The notes under the pieces: model-generated | Databases searched by the model: none | What the model saw: only the letters and a program-made list of their open reading frames with translations | Told to the model about the DNA's origin: nothing | Program-made: the position numbers and the translations under genes | Shown: positions 48,713 to 56,145 of the stretch, in pieces | Position numbering within the stretch: the first letter of the stretch is position 1 | Layout: the number at the start of each line of letters is the position of its first letter | Source: JAWSVE01 sp050789445 | GTDB taxonomy: Bacteria > Pseudomonadota > Gammaproteobacteria > Pseudomonadales > Cellvibrionaceae | Assembly: GCA_050789445.1 (NCBI GenBank) | Contig: JAILXR010000001.1 | Location: 2,914,001-2,978,000, forward strand | Direction of reading: 5' to 3' | DNA: 64,000 bases

Positions 48713-49543
48713 ATGGATACGTCATTACATATACCACTAGATAATGCAGACAAAATTATTCGTTTACTTCAGTTAACGGATTGTCATATAGGCCCAAGAA
48801 ACGAAGAAATTTTGTTAGGCCTTAATACCCATGAAAGTTTAGATGATGTCATCCATCATGTGGGTAACAACGAAGATGAGTTCGATGTGTTTTTAGCCAC
48901 CGGCGATATTTCTAATAACGGTGGCGTTAATACATATCGGCGTTTTTTATCGATTGTCCAATCTAGCCCAATTAAGCATAAAGGTTTTGCCTGGTTGCCA
49001 GGAAATCATGATTCGCCTGATGACATGAATGAAGCTTTGGGAACATCTTCGCTTGTGAAAGAAGTCGTAGCGGGAAATTGGCTTTTTATTTTGCTGAACA
49101 CACAAGTGCCTGGCCATACACATGGTAATTTAAGTGAGTCAGAATTAAATGTGCTTGATGAAATATTATTAAGAAATACTGACAAGCATATTATGATTTT
49201 CATGCATCATCAGCCAGTACCGGTTGGTTGTGCGTGGGTCGATAATCAGCAAGTCCGCAGTGAATACGCTTTCTTTAAAATTCTTGATCAGTACGAAAAT
49301 ATAAAAGCCGTCGTTTGGGGGCACGTTCATCAAGAATTTAATCAGCACCGAAATAACGTAGACCTGATGTCAACACCGTCAACCTGTATTCAATTCAAAG
49401 CAAAAAGCGATGAGTTTGCGGTTGATAACTTAATGCCAGGTTATCGAACATTTGAATTAAAGCCAGACGGCACTTTTTTTACTAAGGTGATAAGGATTCC
49501 AAAGAAGAAATATCCGATTGAATTCCAATCAGCAGGATACTAA
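48713..49543 (+). CDS. cpdA: 3',5'-cyclic-AMP phosphodiesterase CpdA
   Basis: CpdA is a class III metallophosphoesterase that degrades cAMP. The 276-residue product has the full metal-site series: LLQLTDCHIGP, FLATGDISNNGG, WLPGNHDSPDDM, MIFMHHQPVPVG and VVWGHVHQEFNQ. The cyclic nucleotide specificity is inferred from family and locus; E. coli CpdA is encoded in the same gene run. Confidence 0.93.
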   Translation: MDTSLHIPLDNADKIIRLLQLTDCHIGPRNEEILLGLNTHESLDDVIHHVGNNEDEFDVFLATGDISNNGGVNTYRRFLSIVQSSPIKHKGFAWLPGNHDSPDDMNEALGTSSLVKEVVAGNWLFILLNTQVPGHTHGNLSESELNVLDEILLRNTDKHIMIFMHHQPVPVGCAWVDNQQVRSEYAFFKILDQYENIKAVVWGHVHQEFNQHRNNVDLMSTPSTCIQFKAKSDEFAVDNLMPGYRTFELKPDGTFFTKVIRIPKKKYPIEFQSAGY

Positions 49544-49631
49544 AGCGCCTCCTTTTTAATTGAAATAATAAAAATATCGCTAGGCCTTCGTTTAAAGGCT
49601 TTAATCTTTATACCAATATACTTAAATCTGT

Positions 49632-50201
49632 ATGCTACTTTATATCCATGGTTTTCTAAGTTCACCTCAATCGCATAAAGCGCTTCAGGTGAAAGAGTGG
49701 TGCGAAAAAAATCATCCGCATGTTGACTACCAGTGCCCGTTATTAACAGCCTATCCAAAAGAGTCGCTAGAAACGTTAGAAGCATTAGTTGAAAGTGCTC
49801 AAGGCGATGTTGCTTTAATTGGAAGCTCTCTAGGTGGGTTTTATTCAACGTATCTTGCAGAAAAATATAATTTAAAAGCTGTGCTGATTAACCCTGCCGT
49901 TGAACCACATCGTTTGATGTTACATTATATCAATACTGACTTGGCCAATTACCACACAGGTCAGCATTATCGGTTGAATGAATCGCACATAGAGCAATTT
50001 AAAGCATTAGATGTTAGTCAGTTACAGCGCGAAAAAAATTATTGGTTAATGGTACAAACGAATGATGAAACGTTAGACTATCGCGCTGCGGTAAAAAAAT
50101 ACAAAGGTTGTCGCCAATTAGTTGAAGAGGGTGGTGACCATAGTTTTCAAAATTTTGATCGATGGTTGCCAGAAGTGTTTGAATTTCTATCCATTACTTA
50201 A
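49632..50201 (+). CDS. yqiA: YqiA-type esterase (alpha/beta hydrolase)
   Basis: The 189-residue protein is a small serine esterase. It starts MLLYIHGFLSSPQSHKA, has the nucleophile elbow LIGSSLGGFYSTYLAE (Ser in GSSLGG), then AVLINPAVEPHRLM, and the terminal histidine in EGGDHSFQNFD. YqiA of E. coli hydrolyses short acyl esters; the physiological substrate is unknown. It sits between cpdA and parE as usual. Confidence 0.93.
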   Translation: MLLYIHGFLSSPQSHKALQVKEWCEKNHPHVDYQCPLLTAYPKESLETLEALVESAQGDVALIGSSLGGFYSTYLAEKYNLKAVLINPAVEPHRLMLHYINTDLANYHTGQHYRLNESHIEQFKALDVSQLQREKNYWLMVQTNDETLDYRAAVKKYKGCRQLVEEGGDHSFQNFDRWLPEVFEFLSIT

Positions 50202-50261
50202 AAAGTGCGGCAACCGAAAACATTAAATGAAATTTAGTTCTTGATAAATATTTAGGGTGTT

Positions 50262-52145
50262 ATGTCAAATTATTCAGCAGAAGATATTGAAGTATTAACC
50301 GGCCTTGATCCGGTTCGTAAAAGGCCGGGAATGTACACGGATACCATGCGACCCAATCATTTGGCGCAAGAAGTTATCGATAACAGTGTCGATGAGGCGT
50401 TAGCAGGCCATGCAAAAAAAATCGAAGTGGTTTTGCATAAAGATCAATCTATCAGTGTTCATGATGATGGTCGTGGTATGCCTGTTGATATACACCCCGA
50501 GCAAGGCAAGCCGGGTGTCGAAGTTATTTTAAGCACATTACATGCGGGCGGAAAATTTTCGAATAAAAATTATCAATTTTCTGGCGGGCTACACGGCGTA
50601 GGTGTTTCAGTTGTTAATGCATTATCGCAAGTTTTAGAAATCACGATTCGTCGTGATGGAAATGTTTACCGCATGGGTTTTAAAGGCGGAGATAAAGCAA
50701 GCGACTTAGAAATTATAGATACCTGCGGAAAGCGTAATACTGGTACGAGTATTCGCTTTCTTCCTGATCCCAGTTATTTTGATTCAGCTAAATTTTCTGT
50801 CAGTCGTCTGCGACATGTCCTTCGTGCGAAAGCGGTTCTTTGTCCTGGGTTAGAGGTCACTTTTTTAAATGAAGCGACAGGGGACAAAGACGAATGGCAT
50901 TATGAAGACGGATTAAAAGATTATTTAGTACAGGCCACGCAAAGCTGGGAAACATTACCTTCGGATCCTTTTGTAGGTACTTTTTCAGCATCAAATGAAG
51001 CTGCCGATTGGGCTGTCCAATGGCTGCCAGAAGGCGGGGATTTAACACAAGAAAGTTATGTGAATTTAATTCCAACCGCTCAAGGTGGTACACATGTTAA
51101 CGGATTGCGAACGGGCTTGATGGATGCAATGCGAGAGTATTGTGAATTCCGTAATTTATTACCACGCGGGATAAAGTTGGCACCAGATGATTTGTGGAAT
51201 AATTGTTGTTTTGTTTTATCTTCAAAGTTAGAAGATCCGCAATTTTCTGGACAAACAAAAGAACGACTATCATCGAGAGAAGCGGCTGCCTTTGTATCTG
51301 GCGTTGCAAAAGATGCATTTAGTTTATGGCTAAGCCAGCACACTGAAGAAGGTGATTTGCTCGCAGATTTTTGTATTAACAATGCACAAAATAGAGTGCG
51401 TTCTAGTAAAAAAATTGTTCGTAAAAAAATAACACAAGGCCCTGCACTTCCTGGAAAATTAGCAGATTGCTCCTCAGATGATTCAGAGCGTAGTGAAATA
51501 TTTTTAGTGGAAGGGGACTCGGCAGGCGGTTCTGCTAAACAAGCACGCGATCGCATGTTTCAGGCGATCATGCCGCTACGAGGAAAAATTCTAAACACGT
51601 GGGAAGTTGATAGCCAGGAAGTGCTGGCGTCACAAGAAGTACATAATATTACCATTGCATTGGGTATTGAGCCTGGTAGCGATGACCTTAGTGGTTTGCG
51701 ATACAATAAAGTATGTATTCTAGCGGATGCGGATTCTGATGGATTACATATCGCTACTTTGCTGTGCGCTTTATTTGTTCGACATTACAGAACGTTAGTT
51801 ACAGCAGGTCATGTATATGTTGCAATGCCGCCTTTGTACCGAATTGATGTCGGTAAAGATGTTTATTACGCACTAGATGATAGCGAGAAGCAAGGCGTGA
51901 TTAACCGTATAGAAGCGGAAAAGAAAAAAGGCAAAATAAACGTACAGCGTTTTAAAGGTCTAGGTGAAATGAATCCATTGCAATTACGTGAGACAACCAT
52001 GTCACCGGATACAAGACGATTGGTTCGTTTAACCATTGAAGATGGTGATAGTACTGATCAAATGTTAGATATGCTGTTAGCGAAGAAGCGAGCTAGCGAT
52101 AGAAAAGATTGGCTCGAAGAAAAAGGTAATAAAGCAGAAGTTTAA
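50262..52145 (+). CDS. parE: DNA topoisomerase IV subunit B ParE
   Basis: ParE is the ATPase subunit of topoisomerase IV, which decatenates daughter chromosomes. The 627-residue protein (630 in E. coli) shows the GHKL ATP site (VIDNSVDEALAGHAKKIEV, HDDGRGMPV, GLHGVGVSVVNALS). It also has the TOPRIM metal site EGDSAGGSAKQARDR, with Glu417, and LADADSDGLHIATLL. The partner gene parC is not downstream here; the next gene starts 494 bases away and is unrelated. Confidence 0.97.
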   Translation: MSNYSAEDIEVLTGLDPVRKRPGMYTDTMRPNHLAQEVIDNSVDEALAGHAKKIEVVLHKDQSISVHDDGRGMPVDIHPEQGKPGVEVILSTLHAGGKFSNKNYQFSGGLHGVGVSVVNALSQVLEITIRRDGNVYRMGFKGGDKASDLEIIDTCGKRNTGTSIRFLPDPSYFDSAKFSVSRLRHVLRAKAVLCPGLEVTFLNEATGDKDEWHYEDGLKDYLVQATQSWETLPSDPFVGTFSASNEAADWAVQWLPEGGDLTQESYVNLIPTAQGGTHVNGLRTGLMDAMREYCEFRNLLPRGIKLAPDDLWNNCCFVLSSKLEDPQFSGQTKERLSSREAAAFVSGVAKDAFSLWLSQHTEEGDLLADFCINNAQNRVRSSKKIVRKKITQGPALPGKLADCSSDDSERSEIFLVEGDSAGGSAKQARDRMFQAIMPLRGKILNTWEVDSQEVLASQEVHNITIALGIEPGSDDLSGLRYNKVCILADADSDGLHIATLLCALFVRHYRTLVTAGHVYVAMPPLYRIDVGKDVYYALDDSEKQGVINRIEAEKKKGKINVQRFKGLGEMNPLQLRETTMSPDTRRLVRLTIEDGDSTDQMLDMLLAKKRASDRKDWLEEKGNKAEV

Positions 52146-52170
52146 TTTCGCTCTCGACTAAATAAGCACT

Positions 52171-52200
52171 GCTGTTGTTTACCTGATGATAAACAACAGC
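52171..52200 (+). repeat. Hairpin downstream of parE
   Basis: GCTGTTGTTTA (52171-52181) pairs perfectly with TAAACAACAGC (52190-52200) over an eight-base loop. It lies 26 bases after the parE stop but has no U run, so it may be a 3' stabilising structure or a terminator needing a factor. Confidence 0.5.
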
Positions 52201-52466
52201 AGCAGCGCAATACCAAGCGGCAATAAACAATAAAAGAAATGATAGAGAATCATTTGCGATTCATTTGCGGTAGAGAGGCAAATAATACCGCTTCAAATAT
52301 ATCAATCCCTCCGGGAATGCTGCTAAATATTCCTGCCGTCACCTCTAACAAATAAAATTCCCAAAAAAATCAAACAATGATTCGATAAATGCTCTGCTAA
52401 GGGTGCATAAAGTGTCGCTGAGGTAAAGGTTAATTAGGGCGCTATGAGTGATTGAAATTATAGATC

Positions 52467-52496
52467 TTGTTACTCCCTTGTCTGTTCATTGATAAT
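52467..52496 (+). promoter_or_regulatory. Tentative promoter of the PLD-rhomboid-NfeD-SPFH cassette
   Basis: TTGTTA and GATAAT with 18-base spacing resemble a sigma70 promoter about 140 bases upstream of the first gene. The match is moderate and other weak candidates exist. Confidence 0.25.
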
Positions 52497-52639
52497 ATGG
52501 GTGCTACTGTATTTGTGTTATAAGTGCTTTCTGGCATGCTATATGTGAATTAATGGGTCTTGGTTTCAACTGATAAAAAAACTTTGTAGATCTATTATGA
52601 TAGCCGAATCAAAAAAATATCAAATAAGAAGGAGTGGTG

Positions 52640-53335
52640 ATGTCCTTATTTAAAGAAATCACAAAAGAATTAAGTGATGTAATCGCGGATGGCCGTTTAA
52701 CAATATCTGAAAAACATCAGCTACAAGATCTTGCAAAAACGTTAGAGCCTGAAAAGCTGAGTTACTTAAGAAACCAAGCGTTTACTATGAGTAGGCAGCA
52801 AATAGTTGAAGCTGGAGAAGAGGCAGAAATTTTAGCAGTGATGCGCTGGCTTGAGCGGGTTGTAAAAATAATTGATTCTGCAAAAGGCAAAGATAATTAC
52901 CACGCTAGCGCATACTTTAGCCCTGGTGATGAGTGTCGGTCGAAACTCATTGAGTTATGCCGACAAGCTAAGAGCACGATTGATGTTTGTGTTTATACCA
53001 TCGCTGATAATCAATTGACCGAAGCCATTATTTCAGCACATCAACGTGGGGTACAAGTTAGAGTTATCACAGATAATGCTAAATCAGAAGACCTGGGAAG
53101 CGACATAGATTATATGATTGAGAAAAAAGTCCCGTTGGTGATGGATGTGTCTAAATATCATATGCATCACAAATTCGCAATTTTTGATAATGAATTTCTA
53201 GCAAACGGCAGCTTCAATTGGACCCGTAGTGCAACGACCAGCAATGAAGAAAATATAATGGTGGTCAACGATTCACGTCTTATTAAAAATTTTACAGATA
53301 AATTTGATGAGCTTTGGAATGAATACAGCAAGTAA
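52640..53335 (+). CDS. PLD-family nuclease/phospholipase with single HKD motif
   Basis: The ATG at 52640 follows a strong AAGAAGGAG site, giving 231 residues. One HKD motif is visible, HHKFAIFD near residue 178, followed by NGSFNWTRSATTSNEEN. Single-motif members such as Nuc and mitochondrial PLD6/Zucchini act as dimers on nucleic acid or cardiolipin. The preceding TIDVCVYTIADNQLTEAI is the usual lead-in strand. The first 75 residues are helical and begin with a TerB-like segment (DVIADGRLTISEKHQLQDL). No signal peptide is visible, so it is probably cytoplasmic. It is 18 bases from the rhomboid gene. Confidence 0.85.
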   Translation: MSLFKEITKELSDVIADGRLTISEKHQLQDLAKTLEPEKLSYLRNQAFTMSRQQIVEAGEEAEILAVMRWLERVVKIIDSAKGKDNYHASAYFSPGDECRSKLIELCRQAKSTIDVCVYTIADNQLTEAIISAHQRGVQVRVITDNAKSEDLGSDIDYMIEKKVPLVMDVSKYHMHHKFAIFDNEFLANGSFNWTRSATTSNEENIMVVNDSRLIKNFTDKFDELWNEYSK

Positions 53336-53353
53336 ATAAGTGCAGCTAATAAA

Positions 53354-53932
53354 ATGGTCATTAAAAAATCGAAAAAAATAATTAAAGATTTTAGAGTGTT
53401 AGGTTTTTTACTGGCGCTAATGATTGGCGTACATGTTCTCAATCTCTTGACGCAGAATTCATTGCTCGCATTTGGTATTTCACCACGAAGGTTATCCAGC
53501 CTTCCCAATATCTTTCTAGCGCCTTTTTTACACGGTAGTGGGACTCATTTACTAAATAATCTAACGGGATTAGTCATTTTTGGAGGGTTATGCTTACTTC
53601 GGTCAAGGCAATTTTTCGTATATAGTAGCGTTTACATTATTATTGTGGGCGGCATATTGGTTTGGCTGTTCGGACGCTCCCATATACATATAGGCGCTAG
53701 CGGTTGGGTATTTGGATTGTGGGCTGTTTGCATTTGTTCTGCGTTCTTAGAAAAGAGTTTTTTAAACATATTAATCGCCTTCTTCGTGATAGCTTTTTAC
53801 GGAGGTATGATTTATGGTCTTTTTCCAAGTTCTCCAAGAATTTCTTTCGAATCCCACATATTTGGGGCTGTAGCGGGTATATGCTCGTTATTTTTTCAGT
53901 CAAATTGGCTACAAAAAATATTTAAAAAATAA
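53354..53932 (+). CDS. Rhomboid-family intramembrane serine protease
   Basis: The 192-residue membrane protein has about six hydrophobic spans. It carries the rhomboid catalytic serine in HIGASGWVFGLWAV (GxSG) and the catalytic histidine in SFESHIFGAVAGIC near the C-terminus. HGSGTHLLNNLTGLVIFG is the conserved HxxxN-like segment. It should cut single-span membrane proteins within the bilayer; the substrate is unknown. It lies between the PLD-like nuclease and NfeD genes on the same strand. Confidence 0.88.
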   Translation: MVIKKSKKIIKDFRVLGFLLALMIGVHVLNLLTQNSLLAFGISPRRLSSLPNIFLAPFLHGSGTHLLNNLTGLVIFGGLCLLRSRQFFVYSSVYIIIVGGILVWLFGRSHIHIGASGWVFGLWAVCICSAFLEKSFLNILIAFFVIAFYGGMIYGLFPSSPRISFESHIFGAVAGICSLFFQSNWLQKIFKK

Positions 53933-53978
53933 GTACAGAATAAATGGCTTTAAAGCTAAAACTACATGAGGAGAGAAT

Positions 53979-54440
53979 ATGATTGAATGGCTAGATGTAA
54001 ATGTTGTGTATTGGCATTGGATTGTTTTTGGTGTGGTGCTTGCCGTGTTTGAAATGTTAATGCCTAGTTTTTTTATGTTATGGCTAGGCGCTAGTGCAAT
54101 TACAGTCGGAGTTGCTCTTTTAATCGTTCCGTTCTCTTTTGCCGCGCAATTATTTACTTGGGGAGCATTGTCTGTCGCTTGCCTAGTGGGTTGGTTCAAG
54201 TTTGTATCTCCACGAATGAAAGATAAAACTCGTTCAGGAATGGCAATGGAAGCTTTGCATGGGAAAATTGGTACTGTTTTAGATTATCAGGAATCAAAAT
54301 CAAGAGGGCAATTACGTTTTCCTGCGCCTATATTAGGAGAGGATGAGTGGAGATTTATTTGTGAGTCTCCCTTAAGTCCAGGCGACAAGGTAACTGTGCT
54401 AGACACTAGTGGTAATGACTTAATTGTTAAAGCCGTTTAA
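53979..54440 (+). CDS. NfeD family membrane protein
   Basis: The 153-residue protein has about three N-terminal membrane spans (residues 12-80, with HWIVFGVVLAVFEMLMPSFF). A C-terminal OB-fold domain follows (GKIGTVLDYQESKSRGQLRF, GDKVTVLDTSGNDLIVKAV). This is the short NfeD form that pairs with SPFH proteins such as QmcA or slipins, encoded here 75 bases downstream. The pair is thought to organise membrane microdomains and protein quality control. Confidence 0.92.
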   Translation: MIEWLDVNVVYWHWIVFGVVLAVFEMLMPSFFMLWLGASAITVGVALLIVPFSFAAQLFTWGALSVACLVGWFKFVSPRMKDKTRSGMAMEALHGKIGTVLDYQESKSRGQLRFPAPILGEDEWRFICESPLSPGDKVTVLDTSGNDLIVKAV

Positions 54441-54515
54441 TTTTAAAATATAACTTGTTCGTTAGCTTAAAAATATATTTGAAAGAATTAGTAAATAAAA
54501 TTTTAGGAGAAAAAA

Positions 54516-55367
54516 ATGGAATCATTATTTCCCGTTATCGCGATTGTTATTCTTATTATTGTCACTATAAAGTTAGGTGTTAGGACTGTTCCTCAAGGAA
54601 GAAAAGATGTCGTGCAGCGGTTAGGAAAATATCATAAAACATTGACACCTGGTTTAAATTTTATTTTGCCTTATGTTGATGCAGTTGCTTATAAAGTGAC
54701 AACAAAAGATATCGTGCTAGATATCCCTTCGCAGGAAGTGATCACAATGGATAATGCGGTGATAGTGACTAACGCCATAGCGTTTATTAATATCGTTAGT
54801 CCTGAAAAAGCAGTTTATGGTATTGAGAATTACAGTATTGCTATTCAGAATTTAGTACAAACCGCATTGCGTTCTATTATTGGTGAAATGGCATTGGACT
54901 CTGCACTTTCATCTCGGGATCATATTAAAGCGAAACTAAAAGAATCAATTTCGGATGATATTTCTGATTGGGGAATTATTTTAAAAACCGTAGAAATTCA
55001 AGATATTAATCCATCACCGACTATGCAAACGGCGATGGAAGAGCAGGCCGCGGCAGAACGATTAAGACGTGCAACTGTGACAAAAGCAGAAGGTGAAAAA
55101 CAGGCTGCTATTTTAGAAGCGGATGGTAGGCTAGAAGCTTCTCGGCGAGATGGCGAAGCTAAAATTGTATTGGCGGAAGCATCAAGCAGCGCTATAAGAC
55201 TAGTTGCAGAATCCATCGGTGATGGGCAAGAGCTACCAGTAATGTATTTGCTGGGCGAAAAATACATTGAATCAATGCAGCATTTATCAACATCTGAAAA
55301 TGCGAAAACTGTTGTCTATCCTGCTGATTTGGCAAGTGCCTTTAAAGGGTTTTTAGGTAAGTCTTAA
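54516..55367 (+). CDS. SPFH/band 7 (QmcA/slipin-like) protein
   Basis: The 283-residue protein has an N-terminal membrane anchor (about 3-21). A band 7 domain follows, with RTVPQGRKDVVQRLGKY, LTPGLNFILPYVD and VQTALRSIIGEMALDSALSS. A coiled coil runs from about 170 to 225 (EEQAAAERLRRATVTKAEG). These features match the QmcA/stomatin type that oligomerises at the membrane with NfeD. It is last of the four-gene cassette and is followed by a clear terminator. Confidence 0.93.
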   Translation: MESLFPVIAIVILIIVTIKLGVRTVPQGRKDVVQRLGKYHKTLTPGLNFILPYVDAVAYKVTTKDIVLDIPSQEVITMDNAVIVTNAIAFINIVSPEKAVYGIENYSIAIQNLVQTALRSIIGEMALDSALSSRDHIKAKLKESISDDISDWGIILKTVEIQDINPSPTMQTAMEEQAAAERLRRATVTKAEGEKQAAILEADGRLEASRRDGEAKIVLAEASSSAIRLVAESIGDGQELPVMYLLGEKYIESMQHLSTSENAKTVVYPADLASAFKGFLGKS

Positions 55368-55410
55368 TGTAAGAGTTGTCCATAAATTTAACTGCAGAGT
55401 AAAAAATAAA

Positions 55411-55446
55411 AAAGCCGCTAATCAGAAAATTATAGCGGCTTTTTTT
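55411..55446. terminator. Intrinsic terminator after the SPFH gene
   Basis: AAAGCCGCTA (55411-55420) pairs with TAGCGGCTTT (55433-55442) over a 12-base loop, with A and T tracts on the flanks. It ends the SPFH cassette and could also serve the convergent small gene. Confidence 0.88.
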
Positions 55447-55502
55447 ATAAGTAAAATTTAACGATCTTGGTTTTTTAATTGTGTGATCGAGCCGATATTG
55501 GC

Positions 55503-55790
55503 TTATGCGTTAGCCATTCGGGTTTTGTAGGCTTTTACAGTATTGTTAAAGTCATCGCCAATATTTTTCATTTTATCAACCATTTGATTGTGGCGAGAAG
55601 TGCTTTTCGTGCATTTTAAAAAACGTTCAGCAGCAGATAAAAATGCTTTTACATCATTTTGAGCTTTAACCATTTCAGCCGTAACCGTGGTTTCTGGGTC
55701 GGGTATTACAGGCGGTTCGGGTGCTTTGCAAGTAGCGTAAGCGGTGGTGTTAACCAAAAAAATAATGATACTAATTAAGAGCTTATTCAT
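55503..55790 (-). CDS. Small secreted hypothetical protein
   Basis: This 95-residue product has a clear signal peptide (MNKLLISIIIFLVNTTAYA, cleavage before TCKAPEPP). The mature protein of about 76 residues is charged and helical, with two cysteines (positions 21 and 60) that could form one disulfide. I recognise no family. It is convergent with the SPFH gene and divergent from the quinoprotein gene, with the 28-bp palindrome upstream of it. Codon use is like that of its neighbours, and the signal peptide makes it a credible real gene. Confidence 0.7.
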   Translation of the reverse strand: MNKLLISIIIFLVNTTAYATCKAPEPPVIPDPETTVTAEMVKAQNDVKAFLSAAERFLKCTKSTSRHNQMVDKMKNIGDDFNNTVKAYKTRMANA

Positions 55791-56145
55791 AGGTTTCGCC
55801 GAGTATTTTATCGATACTTTTTTTGAGTATAGTTAAAGTTGAAAATACCACCAAGATTGAATGGCAATAATTATATTGATAGCTATAGCTATCAATATAT
55901 AAAAAAGAAATAACAATAGGGACGGGAACTTTTGTTGTTATCTGTGTACTTGAATGTGTGAAATGTTGCGTTGAAGTGAGTTGTTTGACTGAAATGAATC
56001 TTATTGTAAGTAAATAGTATTAATCAGATAAAAAAATGTAAATCAATGGGGTTTATTAACTTATAGCAGGTAAACTTGAACATATTATATTCATGATATG
56101 AATTAGTCGCTTTTTATAAGAGCAAAAGAAACAGTGGAGAGAGTA
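55791..56145. other. Divergent regulatory region between the small secreted protein and quinoprotein genes
   Basis: This 355-base region serves two divergent genes. Its main feature is the 28-bp perfect palindrome at 55872-55899. A second, smaller inverted repeat (ATTCAT and ATGAAT around GAT) lies at about 56089-56103, close to the quinoprotein start. No regulator gene is adjacent, and I could not assign a -35/-10 pair with confidence. Confidence 0.5.
55872..55899. repeat. 28-bp perfect palindrome, possible operator
   Basis: The sequence is its own reverse complement over 28 bases; the central part reads GATAGCTATAGCTATC. It has no spacer, which favours a dimeric regulator site over an RNA hairpin, but it could extrude a cruciform because it is AT-rich. 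It is about 80 bases upstream of the small secreted gene and about 250 upstream of the quinoprotein gene. Confidence 0.6.

Larger units (their letters stand above)
52146..52639. other. Intergenic region after parE
   Basis: This is the boundary between the conserved nudF-parE block and the accessory cassette. It contains an eleven-base perfect hairpin close to parE (52171-52200). A six-base inverted repeat (GCGGTA 52267-52272, TACCGC 52286-52291) follows, then a tentative promoter (TTGTTA 52467-52472, GATAAT 52491-52496, 18-base spacing). I see no open frame or RNA gene worth calling. Confidence 0.5.

Noticed and set aside
51080..51556. 158-residue open frame opposite parE
   Set aside because: It is a shadow of the conserved ParE coding region.
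52171..52200. Intrinsic terminator of parE
   Set aside because: Perfect stem but no U tract; kept only as a hairpin.
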